Assembly: GCF_029433395.1 (NCBI RefSeq)
Contig: NZ_JAQTHW010000002.1
Location: 1,605,853-1,669,852 of the forward strand
Direction of reading: 5' to 3'
DNA length: 64,000 nucleotides
DNA from: Bifidobacterium sp. ESL0763
GTDB taxonomy: Bacteria > Actinomycetota > Actinomycetes > Actinomycetales > Bifidobacteriaceae
In this document: one piece after another, positions 26,219 to 34,828 of the stretch
Position numbering within the stretch: position 1 is the first letter of the stretch
Layout of the letters: each line of letters begins with the position of its first letter
Position numbers and translations under genes: made by a program
Notes under the pieces: model-generated
Database searches by the model: none
What the model was told of the DNA's origin: nothing
Seen by the model: the letters and a program-made list of their open reading frames with translations, nothing else

Positions 26219-27271
26219 ATGACAAACGAGGTCAAACTCGCCGACGACAAGATGATGGCAGACTCGCTGACTCCCCCGCAGTGGTCGACGGCCTTCGCCA
26301 AGGGCGCGGACCCGGAGAGCATGCGCATCCGTCCGGTCAACTGGAACAACATCCAGGACGACAAGGACCTCGAGGTCTGGAACCGCCTCATCGCCAACTT
26401 CTGGCTGCCCGAGAAGGTGCCGCTCTCGAACGATATCCCCACCTGGCGCTCCATGACCGAGCACGAGCGCACCACCACCGTGCACGTCTTCGCCGGCCTC
26501 ACCACGCTCGACACCGAGCAGGCCACCGTCGGCGAGCTCGTCCAGATCCCGGACGCGCTCACGGAGCACGAGCAGGCCATCTACACCAACATCGCCTTCA
26601 TGCAGTCGGTGCACGCCCGCTCCTATTCCTCCATCTTCTCCACCCTCTGCTCCTCCGAGCAGATCGACGAGGCCTACCGCTGGGCCGTGGGCAACGACCT
26701 GGTACAGGAGCGCGTGCGCATCGTCATGGAGCAGTACCAGTCCACCGACCCGCTCAAGCGCAAGGTCGCGGCGGTCATGCTCTCCTCGCTGCTGCTCTAC
26801 GCGGGCTTCTACCTGCCGCTCTACTTCTCCAGCCGCGCCAAGCTGATGAACACCGCGGACATGATCCGCCTCATCCTGCGCGACAAGGCCATCCACGGCT
26901 ACTACTCCGGCTACAAGTACCAGCGCCACCTCGAGCACCGCACCGCCGCCGACCAGGAGATGCTCAAGAAGTACACCGACGACCTGCTGAGCCAGCTCTA
27001 CGACCTCGAGGTCAAGTATTCCGACCAGGTCTACGCCGGCTTCGACTTCATCGACGACGTGCAGGCGTTCGTGCGCTACAACGCCAACAAGACCCTGATG
27101 AACCTCGGCTACGAGGCCAAGTTCTCCGCCGCCGAGACCAAGGTGAGCCCCGAGATCATCGCCGCGCTCTCGCCGTCCGCCGACGAGAACCACGACTTCT
27201 TCTCCGGCTCCGGCTCCTCCTACGTCATCGGCAACGCCGAGGCCACCGACGACGAGGACTGGGACTTCTAG
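26219..27271 (+). CDS. nrdF: Class Ib ribonucleotide-diphosphate reductase, beta (radical) subunit
   Basis: The 350-residue protein is in the usual length range of NrdF. Metal ligands are seen in TTLDTEQATVGE, FMQSVHARSYS and DKAIHGYYSGYKYQ. It carries the dimanganese or diiron centre and tyrosyl radical that start reduction of ribonucleoside diphosphates in complex with NrdE. AAGGA lies 5 bases before the ATG. Two NrdR boxes precede it. No nrdE, nrdH or nrdI is in the window, so nrdF is either separate from them or transcribed away from them. It is followed by a 26-bp perfect palindrome at 27290-27377. Confidence 0.93.
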   Translation: MTNEVKLADDKMMADSLTPPQWSTAFAKGADPESMRIRPVNWNNIQDDKDLEVWNRLIANFWLPEKVPLSNDIPTWRSMTEHERTTTVHVFAGLTTLDTEQATVGELVQIPDALTEHEQAIYTNIAFMQSVHARSYSSIFSTLCSSEQIDEAYRWAVGNDLVQERVRIVMEQYQSTDPLKRKVAAVMLSSLLLYAGFYLPLYFSSRAKLMNTADMIRLILRDKAIHGYYSGYKYQRHLEHRTAADQEMLKKYTDDLLSQLYDLEVKYSDQVYAGFDFIDDVQAFVRYNANKTLMNLGYEAKFSAAETKVSPEIIAALSPSADENHDFFSGSGSSYVIGNAEATDDEDWDF

Positions 27272-27289
27272 GTTCGTTAAGTCTCAGCA

Positions 27290-27377
27290 CCCCACTCACA
27301 AAAGTCGGAGATAGGAACTGGCGTTTGGCGTCATTGCACCACTCACCCTTCCCTATCTCCGACTTTTGTGAGTGGGG
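27290..27377. repeat. Long palindrome behind nrdF (family CACTCACAAAAGTCG), copy 1
   Basis: The left arm 27290-27315 and right arm 27352-27377 pair perfectly over 26 bp (CCCCACTCACAAAAGTCGGA...). The 36-base loop contains TTTGGCGTCATT. A second copy at 36940-37021 has the same arm except one compensated base pair. It probably ends the nrdF transcript. Confidence 0.75.
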
Positions 27378-27421
27378 TTTGACCTAACTATCGACCTTCC
27401 AGCCCCGTCCTCCTGTCACCA

Positions 27422-27493
27422 ACAAGACAATCCCGCTAGTTTTCGTACGTTTTCGACCGCAAAAACGTACGTTTTCTAGCGGGATTGTCTTGT
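27422..27493. repeat. Palindromic element with TTTT/TTTT internal loop, copy 1
   Basis: The 18-bp outer stem ACAAGACAATCCCGCTAG / CTAGCGGGATTGTCTTGT is followed by a symmetric TTTT/TTTT internal loop, then the inner stem CGTACGTTTT / AAAACGTACG and the loop CGACCGCA. Copies lie at 30109, 32685 and, with variants, 34316 and 55550. It sits upstream of the BspA-like gene at 27699. Confidence 0.75.
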
Positions 27494-27698
27494 TTCTAGC
27501 AGTATTGGCACGTATATACTCGCGCCACCATTCCTACCGTTTGCGCACGATACGACACCGGTCGGCATTTTTTTCATCCATCGGAATCCACATATACCTA
27601 AAGTATTAACGTCCGAAAACCGGTGCCTTGGGCATGTGGTGGCCACATCGGCTGGGGTCCTCCGGTATCCGCAAGAGAGAGAAGAAGGACCGATACCG

Positions 27699-30074
27699 AT
27701 GAACGGAAAACTCGTTATGGCGATTGGCGCGCTGGCCGCGGCGGCAACGCTGTCGTTCCCCGCGTTCTCCAACGCCGAGGAGATCCAAAGGTCGCACCCG
27801 GAGAGCGCCGCACCGACCTCGCAAGCAGCGCCAAAGCCCACGCAGGCAACGCCTAACGAAGGCCAAGTGACACATGGGACGGCGAATGGGCAGCGGCTGA
27901 ATGCTGCCGCCAATACGACAGCCAAGGACGCGAGCGCCGGCTCGACCGCCGGCAAGCAGACGACCGGCGAAACCGCCACCACGCCGAAGACGACCACGCC
28001 CCAGGCGCAAGACAACGACCAAGGCTCCAGCTCCTACACGCGCGGCCCCGGCGTCACCGTCGACCCGAATTACGTCTCCGGAGTCATCACCATCACTGCC
28101 CTCCCTGGCGGCGGCACCCTCGACGCCGGCGACTCGAATCTTTGGAAAGGCAGCCTCAGCAGCAACGTCAAGAAGATCGAGTTCAAAGGCGGCATGACCA
28201 AACTGCCGGCAAGCTGCTGGGAACTGTTCGCCAGATTGCCCAACCTCACCGAGCTGACCGGTCTGGACCACGTCGACACCAGCGACGTGACGGACATGAG
28301 CTTCATGTTCGCCCACGATCCCAAACTCAACACCATCGACCTGCACACCTGGAACACCAGCAACGTCACCACCATGAGCTGCATGTTCCAGGAATCGTTC
28401 AAAACCGCCACGGCCCCGGCCAGCCCCAACCTCACCGGGCTCGTGACCAGCACCACCACCGACATCAGCCACATGTTCCAGGACGACACCAACTTGCCCA
28501 GCGTCGATGCCAGCAGCTGGAACACCAGCTCAGTGACCTCCATGCTCCAAACGTTCAAGGGCTGCACGAACCTGACCACCGTCAACATCAGCGGCTGGAG
28601 CAGCGCCTCCGGCAATGGCACAGGAGGGATGTTCGATGGGTGCACGAACCTGACGAACGTCATCGACACCGGCTTCGACACCAGCAACATCAACACCACG
28701 GACGCCATGTTCCGGGGCTGCGAGAACCTGGTCACCCTTGACGTAAGCAACTGGGACGTCGGCAAGGTTCAAAACATGTCATACATGTTCGACGGTTGCT
28801 ACGAGCTCGCCAACCTCGACGTCAGCGGCTGGACCACCGGCAGCGTGAAGAATATGTTCCGCATGTTCTTCAACGATGAGGAGCTCACCAGCCTTGCCGT
28901 CGGAGACTGGGACGTCGGCAACGTCACCAATATGGGTGGTGCGTTCGCTGCCTGCGACAGCCTGGCCAGCCTCAACGTCAGCGGCTGGGACGTGCACAAG
29001 GTCCAGGACCTGAGCGGCACGTTCGCCTATGATTCCGCGCTCACCGACCTCGCCGTCAGCGGCTGGCACACCGACGCCCTGACCACCATGTACACCGGCA
29101 TGATGCCATTTGGCACGTTCGAGCAAGACAGTGGACTAACCAGCCTCGATGTGAGCAAGTGGAACACTTCGGCCGTGACGAACATGGGCCACGCGTTCAA
29201 GGACTGCACCGGGCTGACCAAGCTGAACCTGAACGGATGGAACACCTCGGCCGCCTCCATGGCCGACATGCTCGCCGACTGCACCGGCCTCGCCCAGATC
29301 TCCGTCGGGCCGGCGACCAAGCTGGCCAGCAACACCAACCTCCCCGCCGCGCCCACCACCGCTCCCCACACCGGCAGCTGGATCCAGCTCGCGATCCCCG
29401 GCACGCCGTCCGCAAGTGCTGACGAGACCGCTGCCTACGCCTCGGCCGACCTGCTGACCCGCACCCAGAACATCTCCAGTGACGCGACGGAGCCCGGCAC
29501 CTACGTGCTGCAGCAGAAGCGCAAGCTGACCCTCAACGCCAACGCGCCCACCGGTACTCAAGCCGACGGCGCCGCCACCCGCGACTCCGACATCCTCGGC
29601 GGGGTCGGCACGCAAGTGCCCGCCTACAACGCAGCCGGCAATCTGGTTCAGACCTATCCCACCTTGGGCACGACGTTCGCCATCCCCGCCAACCCGTTCA
29701 CCCTGAGCGACGACGGCACCGACGCCTCCGCATACCACTTCACGAAGTGGATCGATCCGGCGACCCACGTCGCGCACGATGCTGGCGACACCATGGACTT
29801 CCCCGGCAGCGACGTCATCCTCAACGCCCAATGGCTCGACAGAAGCGGCGCACCGGCCCCGGGATCCGACCCCGGCTCGAACCCTGGCCAGCCCGGAACA
29901 CCTGGCCAGCCAAGTCAGTCCGGCAACAACAACGCCGGCAAGCACGGTGCCAATAACGCCAAGCTGGTCCAGACCGGCGCCACAATCACTCCGATCCTGA
30001 TGGTTCTCGCAGCAGCCCTTGTGGCCGCCTGTGCCGCAACCGTCACCCTCAGGAAAACAAGGATGACCAAGTAA
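27699..30074 (+). CDS. BspA-like surface protein 4 (DUF285 repeats, LVQTG sorting signal)
   Basis: This 791-residue protein has a signal peptide cleaved after FPAFSNA and the mature start EEIQRSHPESAAP. A Thr/Ala-rich linker to about 120 precedes a start domain (SYTRGPGVTV) and about a dozen DUF285 repeats at about 180-540 (LDVSNWDVGKVQNMSYMF, LNVSGWDVHKVQDLSG). It continues with ISVGPATKLASNTN and a domain ending YHFTKWIDPATH ... VILNAQW. The C terminus is a Gly/Pro/Asn stalk, then KLVQTGATITP, a hydrophobic helix and RKTRMTK, the layout of a sortase signal with LVQTG in place of LPxTG. The start at 27699 is supported by GAAGGA upstream and the signal peptide. It is likely wall-anchored; the ligand is unknown. 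Confidence 0.85.
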   Translation: MNGKLVMAIGALAAAATLSFPAFSNAEEIQRSHPESAAPTSQAAPKPTQATPNEGQVTHGTANGQRLNAAANTTAKDASAGSTAGKQTTGETATTPKTTTPQAQDNDQGSSSYTRGPGVTVDPNYVSGVITITALPGGGTLDAGDSNLWKGSLSSNVKKIEFKGGMTKLPASCWELFARLPNLTELTGLDHVDTSDVTDMSFMFAHDPKLNTIDLHTWNTSNVTTMSCMFQESFKTATAPASPNLTGLVTSTTTDISHMFQDDTNLPSVDASSWNTSSVTSMLQTFKGCTNLTTVNISGWSSASGNGTGGMFDGCTNLTNVIDTGFDTSNINTTDAMFRGCENLVTLDVSNWDVGKVQNMSYMFDGCYELANLDVSGWTTGSVKNMFRMFFNDEELTSLAVGDWDVGNVTNMGGAFAACDSLASLNVSGWDVHKVQDLSGTFAYDSALTDLAVSGWHTDALTTMYTGMMPFGTFEQDSGLTSLDVSKWNTSAVTNMGHAFKDCTGLTKLNLNGWNTSAASMADMLADCTGLAQISVGPATKLASNTNLPAAPTTAPHTGSWIQLAIPGTPSASADETAAYASADLLTRTQNISSDATEPGTYVLQQKRKLTLNANAPTGTQADGAATRDSDILGGVGTQVPAYNAAGNLVQTYPTLGTTFAIPANPFTLSDDGTDASAYHFTKWIDPATHVAHDAGDTMDFPGSDVILNAQWLDRSGAPAPGSDPGSNPGQPGTPGQPSQSGNNNAGKHGANNAKLVQTGATITPILMVLAAALVAACAATVTLRKTRMTK

Positions 30075-30108
30075 CCACCAACCGAACACCGAAGGAATCC
30101 TGTCACTA

Positions 30109-30180
30109 ACAAGACAATCCTGCTAGTTTTCGTATGTTTTCAGCCGCAAAAACGTACGTTTTCTAGCGGGATTGTCTTGT
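30109..30180. repeat. Palindromic element with TTTT/TTTT internal loop, copy 2
   Basis: Same architecture as 27422-27493, with two C-to-T changes in the left arm (CCTGCTAG, CGTATG) that keep pairing as G-U in RNA. It lies 35 bases behind the stop of the gene at 27699 and also upstream of the next paralogue. Confidence 0.75.
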
Positions 30181-30381
30181 TTCTAGCGCTTTGACGCGCA
30201 TTACTCGCGCCACCATTCCTACCGTTTGCGCCAGTTATGGCACCGGTCGGCATTTTCCCAGACCATCAGAATCTGTCCATATATACAGTATTTAGTGTCT
30301 GACAAATCTATGCCACAAACGCCTAGTGGCAATACGGACCGGGGCACACCGGTTCCCTGGAGAGAAGAAAGGCCGATGTCG

Positions 30382-32664
30382 ATGAACAGGAAACTCACCA
30401 TTGCGATAGGGACGCTGGCGGCAGCGGCGACACTGTCGTTCCCCGCATTCTCCAACGCCGCGGAAATCCAAAGGTCACATCCGGAAATCACTACCCCGAC
30501 CTCACAGACGACGTCGGAACCCACACAGGCGACGTCGTCCGAAGGCCAGACCACGGATAAGCACGCGGACACCAACAAGCCGACAGCAAGCAAGACCGAC
30601 ACCAAGTCGAAGCCGGCCACACCCAAGGCACAAGGCGACGAACAGGACGCCAGCTCCTATACGCGCGCAAACTACTCCACCGTCAACACGGACCTGAGCA
30701 CCGGAATCCTCACCATCACCGCCGCGCAAGGAGGCAGCTCGCTCGACACCGCAAACACAAGTTGGAAAGACGACCCTAGCGTCAAAAAGATCGAATTCAA
30801 AGGCGGGACTACCACACTACCGGCCAACTGCGAAAATCTATTTGCACGCGTACCCAATCTCACCACGATAACCGGTTGGGACCATGTCGACGCCAGCGAC
30901 GTGACGGACATGAAGTTCATGTTCTCTTCCAACCCCAAACTGACCTCCATGGACCTGAGTGGCATGAGCAACACCGGCAGCGTCACCACGATGTATGGGA
31001 TGTTCCAGAGCGACAAAGAACTGACCAACATCGGCGTCGGCGGACTCGTGAAAAGCAGCACCACGGACATAAGCTCCATGTTTGAAGATTGCTGGAAACT
31101 GACCGGCATCGACGCCAGCACCTGGGACACCAGCGGTCTCACCCGCGCGTTCCAGACTTTCGCCGATTGCAAGAGCATGACCAGCGTTAACATCAGCAAC
31201 TGGAAAACCGGTATGAACGCCAGCTTGAACAACATGTTTTATGACTGCGAGAAGCTCACGACCGTCATCGACGCCAACTTCGACACCAGCAAGGTCAAAA
31301 ACATGGCAGGAATGTTCTATAGGTGCCTTGAACTCCCCGGCCTTGACGTCAGCGGCTGGAAGACCGGCAACGTCGACGACATGTCCGGCATGTTCTTCAC
31401 TTGCCCCAAACTGGCCAGCCTCGACGTCAGTGGCTGGAACACCGGCGAGGTCCAAAACATGACAATGATGTTCGGCAACAACATAGAGCTTACCGGCCTC
31501 GACGTCAGCGGCTGGCAAGTCGGCAACGTCACCAATCTCGCTCTTGCCTTCTTCAACTGCAAAAAACTGACCGCTCTCGACGTCAGCCAATGGGACACCC
31601 ACAGCGTCCAGAGCCTGGCCGGCACATTCACGCTCGACAAAGCGCTGACCAATCTCGACGTCAGCGGCTGGGACACCAGTGCCGTCACCAACATGAGCAA
31701 TCCGTCAGTCGGCCTCCCTAACGGCACGTTCGAGGGCTGCACCGGACTGACCGCTCTTGACGTCAGCGGTTGGGACACCCACGCCGTCACCAACATGAAC
31801 CGCGCATTCAAGGACTGCACCGGGCTGACCTCGCTCAATTTGACCGGTTGGAACACCTCGGCAGCCACCATGACCGATATGCTCGCCGGCTGCACCAAGC
31901 TCGCCCAGATCTCCGTCGGGCCGGCGACCAAGCTGGCCAGCAACGCCAACCTCCCCGCCGCGCCGACCGACGCGACCCACACCGGCAGCTGGATCCAGCT
32001 CGCGATTCCCGCGACACCGTCCGCAAGCGTCGACGAGACCGCCACTTATGCCGCCGCCGATCTGCTGACCCGCACCCAAAGCACCTCCGACACCACCGTG
32101 CCCGGCACCTACGTGCTCCAGCAGAAGCACACGCTCACCCTGCAGGCCAACGCGCCCACCGGCACCCGGCCCGACACCGCCACGCAGGACTCCGACATTT
32201 TGGGCGGGATCGGCACCAACGTCCCGGCCTACAACGCAGCCGGAACCCTGGTAACGACTCATCCAACCCTGGGCACGAAGACCGCCGTCCCCGCCAACCC
32301 GTTCACCCTCAGCGACGACGGCACGGACGCCTCCGCTTTCCACTTCACGAAGTGGATCGACCCCGCCACGCACGCCGCGCATGATGCCGGCGACACCATG
32401 GACTTCCCCGACGGCGATGTCGTCCTCAACGCCCAATGGGCCGACAGGAGCGGCAATCCGGCTCCGGGATCCGACCCCGGCTCGAACCCCGGCCAGCCCA
32501 GTCAGCCAGGTCAGCCCGGCAACAACAACGCCGGCAAGCCCGGCGTTGACAACCCCAAGCTGGTCCAGACCGGCAGCACGGTCCTGCCCGCCATCGCGAT
32601 GATGACCGTGGCCCTCCTGGCCGCCGGCACCATCACCATCAGGAAAACCAGAATGAACAAGTAA
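30382..32664 (+). CDS. BspA-like surface protein 5 (DUF285 repeats, LVQTG sorting signal)
   Basis: The 760-residue protein is a close paralogue of the preceding gene: signal peptide ending FPAFSNA, mature start AEIQRSHPEITTP, Thr/Lys-rich linker, start domain SYTRANYSTV, DUF285 repeats at about 170-510 (LDVSGWKTGNVDDMSGMF), ISVGPATKLASNAN, and the FHFTKWIDPATH domain. KLVQTGSTVLP, a hydrophobic helix and RKTRMNK close it. The start at 30382 (MNRKL) is 9 bases behind AAAGG; an ATG at 30376 is too close to it. The 3' half and the 3' flank are nearly identical in DNA to those of genes 27699 and 34829. It is probably a wall-anchored adhesin. Confidence 0.85.
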   Translation: MNRKLTIAIGTLAAAATLSFPAFSNAAEIQRSHPEITTPTSQTTSEPTQATSSEGQTTDKHADTNKPTASKTDTKSKPATPKAQGDEQDASSYTRANYSTVNTDLSTGILTITAAQGGSSLDTANTSWKDDPSVKKIEFKGGTTTLPANCENLFARVPNLTTITGWDHVDASDVTDMKFMFSSNPKLTSMDLSGMSNTGSVTTMYGMFQSDKELTNIGVGGLVKSSTTDISSMFEDCWKLTGIDASTWDTSGLTRAFQTFADCKSMTSVNISNWKTGMNASLNNMFYDCEKLTTVIDANFDTSKVKNMAGMFYRCLELPGLDVSGWKTGNVDDMSGMFFTCPKLASLDVSGWNTGEVQNMTMMFGNNIELTGLDVSGWQVGNVTNLALAFFNCKKLTALDVSQWDTHSVQSLAGTFTLDKALTNLDVSGWDTSAVTNMSNPSVGLPNGTFEGCTGLTALDVSGWDTHAVTNMNRAFKDCTGLTSLNLTGWNTSAATMTDMLAGCTKLAQISVGPATKLASNANLPAAPTDATHTGSWIQLAIPATPSASVDETATYAAADLLTRTQSTSDTTVPGTYVLQQKHTLTLQANAPTGTRPDTATQDSDILGGIGTNVPAYNAAGTLVTTHPTLGTKTAVPANPFTLSDDGTDASAFHFTKWIDPATHAAHDAGDTMDFPDGDVVLNAQWADRSGNPAPGSDPGSNPGQPSQPGQPGNNNAGKPGVDNPKLVQTGSTVLPAIAMMTVALLAAGTITIRKTRMNK

Positions 32665-32684
32665 CCACAAACCGAACACCGAAG

Positions 32685-32750
32685 GAATCCCGCTAGTTTT
32701 CGTATGTTTTCAGCCGCAAGAACCTACGTTTTCTAGCGGGATTGTCTTGT
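32685..32750. repeat. Palindromic element with TTTT/TTTT internal loop, copy 3
   Basis: The left arm is shortened to AATCCCGCTAG and pairs with CTAGCGGGATT. The TTTT/TTTT loop and most of the inner stem (CGTATGTTTT against AAGAACCTACG) are kept, with two mismatches. It follows BspA-like gene 5 at the same distance as copy 2 follows gene 4, so it was duplicated together with the gene. Confidence 0.7.
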
Positions 32751-32884
32751 TTCCAGCGGTATGGGCTCGCAATATCCGAGCCCATCATTCGATTTCCAGA
32801 CCTCCGACTTTTGCAACCAACGATCGCGCAGCTGCCGCACCATCATGCCCGGAAACAAGCCAATCCACCACTCATCAGACGCCC

Positions 32885-33045
32885 AATATCAGGATTATCA
32901 GAACTCCTATTTCACAATCACCCGAGACTCTATGTCAGGATCGCCCGAAGTTCTACATCACAATCTCCCGAAGTTCTATGTCAGGATTACCCGATAATCT
33001 AAGTCATGATTAGCAGAAACTCTATGTCACAATCAGCCGATAACC
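32885..33045. repeat. Seven direct 23-bp repeats upstream of the DUF4143 ATPase
   Basis: Seven contiguous units of exactly 23 bp begin at 32885, 32908, 32931, 32954, 32977, 33000 and 33023. Examples are TATGTCAGGATCGCCCGAAG + TTC and TACATCACAATCTCCCGAAG + TTC; the consensus is TATGTCASRATYANCCGAAR + CTC. They end 37 bp before the ATPase start codon. The 23-bp period is about two helical turns, so a protein could bind all units on one face of the DNA. Confidence 0.85.
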
Positions 33046-33082
33046 CACAGCGACTCTCGGCACGGAACGAACGGCGGCACCC

Positions 33083-34297
33083 ATGATCGACAGGATTCTC
33101 AGCGCATACGTCAAGAAACTCGCCACTTGGTTCCCGGTGGTGTCGATCACCGGACCTCGCCAAAGCGGCAAGTCCACGCTCATCCAGAACGTATTCAGCG
33201 ACTATGAATACATCAATCTGGAGAGGCCGGACGTACGCGCCAACGCGCTGAACGATCCGGTCAGCTTCATCGAGAACCGTTCCGACAGGCTCATCATCGA
33301 CGAAGCGCAATATGCGCCCGACCTGTTTTCGATGATCCAGACGGAGTCGGACCGGCGCGGCACCACAGGCCAATACATCCTCTCCGGCTCCCAGAATTTC
33401 CTGATGCTGAAGAACGTCAGGCAATCGCTCGCCGGGAGGGCCGGCATCGCACGACTGCTGCCGCTCTCCTACACGGAAGCACAAGGCTCGGCGCAAAAAC
33501 CTTCCGTGGACGAGTTCATGCTGCGCGGCGGCTACCCGCGCCCGTACGACGTCGGCATCGACCTCGACGCCTATTTCGACGCCTACATCAGCAGCTACAT
33601 CGAACGCGACGTCAAAGACTATCTGGACGTCCGCAACGTCGACGACTTCCGCCGCTTCCTGAGGCTTTGCGCCCTGAACGCCGGCAACCTGACCAACTAC
33701 ACGAACATCGCGAATGACCTGGGAGTGAGCTTCCGGACGGTGAAATCGTGGCTGTCGATTCTAGAATCCAGCTATATCCTGTTCTCGCTGCCCCCGTACT
33801 TCAAGAGCGCCGGCAAACGCGTGGTCAAGACGCCGAAACTCTATTTCTACGACACCGGCCTGTTGTGCAACCTCCTGGGCATTCACAGCCTGGAACAACT
33901 GCTCGGCCACGATATGTTCGGCGCCGTGTTCGAGAACCTCATCGTCGCGGAGACGGCGAAGCACTATTACAACGAGGGCAAAAAGCCGGAACTCTATTTC
34001 TACCGCGATTCCGACAAACAGGAAGTCGATCTGATCGACATGTACGAATCCGCTGCGCCGAAACTGCTGGAGATCAAATCCTCGAGAACCTACCACGACA
34101 GACAGGGCAGGACCCTCGCCAAACTCGGCGGCCTGCTGGGCGTGCCCCGCGAACGGTGCGCGGTCATCTACCGCGGGTCCGGGCCGATGCAGCTCGAGCA
34201 GTACGCGGTCATCAACGCCACAGAATATCTCGAATTCGACTGCCCAGACGGCACTTTGCCCGGGACCAGGGCGGAAGTCGGACCGGCAGCCTTGTAG
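33083..34297 (+). CDS. AAA+ ATPase with DUF4143 domain
   Basis: The 404-residue protein has Walker A GPRQSGKST (about residues 24-32) and Walker B RLIIDEAQ (about 70-77), with a sensor-like SGSQNFLML. The C-terminal DUF4143 part (YFYDTGLLCNLLGI ... ELYFYRDSDKQEVDLI ... LLEIKSS) resembles a PD-(D/E)XK nuclease fold. The family is common in bifidobacteria and other anaerobes and has no settled function. The 23-bp repeats directly upstream are probably its control region. No strong ribosome site is seen before ATG 33083. It interrupts the row of BspA-like genes. Confidence 0.85.
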   Translation: MIDRILSAYVKKLATWFPVVSITGPRQSGKSTLIQNVFSDYEYINLERPDVRANALNDPVSFIENRSDRLIIDEAQYAPDLFSMIQTESDRRGTTGQYILSGSQNFLMLKNVRQSLAGRAGIARLLPLSYTEAQGSAQKPSVDEFMLRGGYPRPYDVGIDLDAYFDAYISSYIERDVKDYLDVRNVDDFRRFLRLCALNAGNLTNYTNIANDLGVSFRTVKSWLSILESSYILFSLPPYFKSAGKRVVKTPKLYFYDTGLLCNLLGIHSLEQLLGHDMFGAVFENLIVAETAKHYYNEGKKPELYFYRDSDKQEVDLIDMYESAAPKLLEIKSSRTYHDRQGRTLAKLGGLLGVPRERCAVIYRGSGPMQLEQYAVINATEYLEFDCPDGTLPGTRAEVGPAAL

Positions 34298-34315
34298 GCG
34301 CACACTCGCCCTCTT

Positions 34316-34437
34316 CCCTAACGGCCCGTTCCTACCTCTAACAGACCGATTCTGCACGTTTTAGTACATTTTCATGGCGAAAAATGTAGGTTTTCGGGCA
34401 GTATCGATCTGTTAGGGGCAGGAACGGGCCGTTAGGG
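34316..34437. repeat. Long palindrome behind the ATPase, same core as the TTTT-loop family
   Basis: The 18-bp outer stem CCCTAACGGCCCGTTCCT / AGGAACGGGCCGTTAGGG and a second stem CTAACAGA / TCTGTTAG enclose the core TTTT-AGTACATTTT-CATGGCG-AAAAATGTAGG-TTTT. The core has the same TTTT/TTTT loop and inner-stem plan as 27422-27493, while the outer stem is unrelated. It lies 19 bases behind the ATPase stop and probably ends its transcript. Confidence 0.65.
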
Positions 34438-34828
34438 TCAGGATCAACCAGCTATGGGCAGGAAAGCCGGCAGCAGCCAGCACAACTTATCGCGATCATC
34501 ACCGAAACCGGTCTGTCCGCCAAAACGGCAGCACGGTCACGCCCTATGCCCCGGAACAAAAAAACGATATTCTTTCCGCACTAAAATGTATGGAAAACTA
34601 GAAATTAGTACATTATTAAGCCAAGAGCTTAGTGCTTGTTTCGTCCGCTGACAGCCAATTGCAACACAACCAGCCATTTTCACCGTTATTTTAGAGTTTT
34701 TCACCCTGTCAATAACTCTTCGTATGTACAATATTCCTTGTATGGCAAAATCGGGCCCCGAGCACATGCATAGAAGCATTGACGAGGGCTGCCGACACCT
34801 CCGAAGAGAAAAGGACAGACCGATACCC
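34438..34828. other. Intergenic region with possible gene remnant
   Basis: 390 bp. At about 34479-34532 a plus-strand frame reads QLIAIITETGLSAKTAAR, which resembles the turn of a winged-helix domain, but it has no start and soon ends; it may be the relic of a lost gene. The AT-rich segment 34680-34735 (TATGTACAATATTCC) probably holds the promoter of the following BspA-like gene. Confidence 0.3.

Noticed and set aside
25931..27193. Minus-strand ORF of 420 codons opposite nrdF
   Set aside because: Composition is that of a mirror frame and nrdF with its NrdR boxes explains the region.
32885..33045. CRISPR array
   Set aside because: The 23-bp units abut directly with no spacers.
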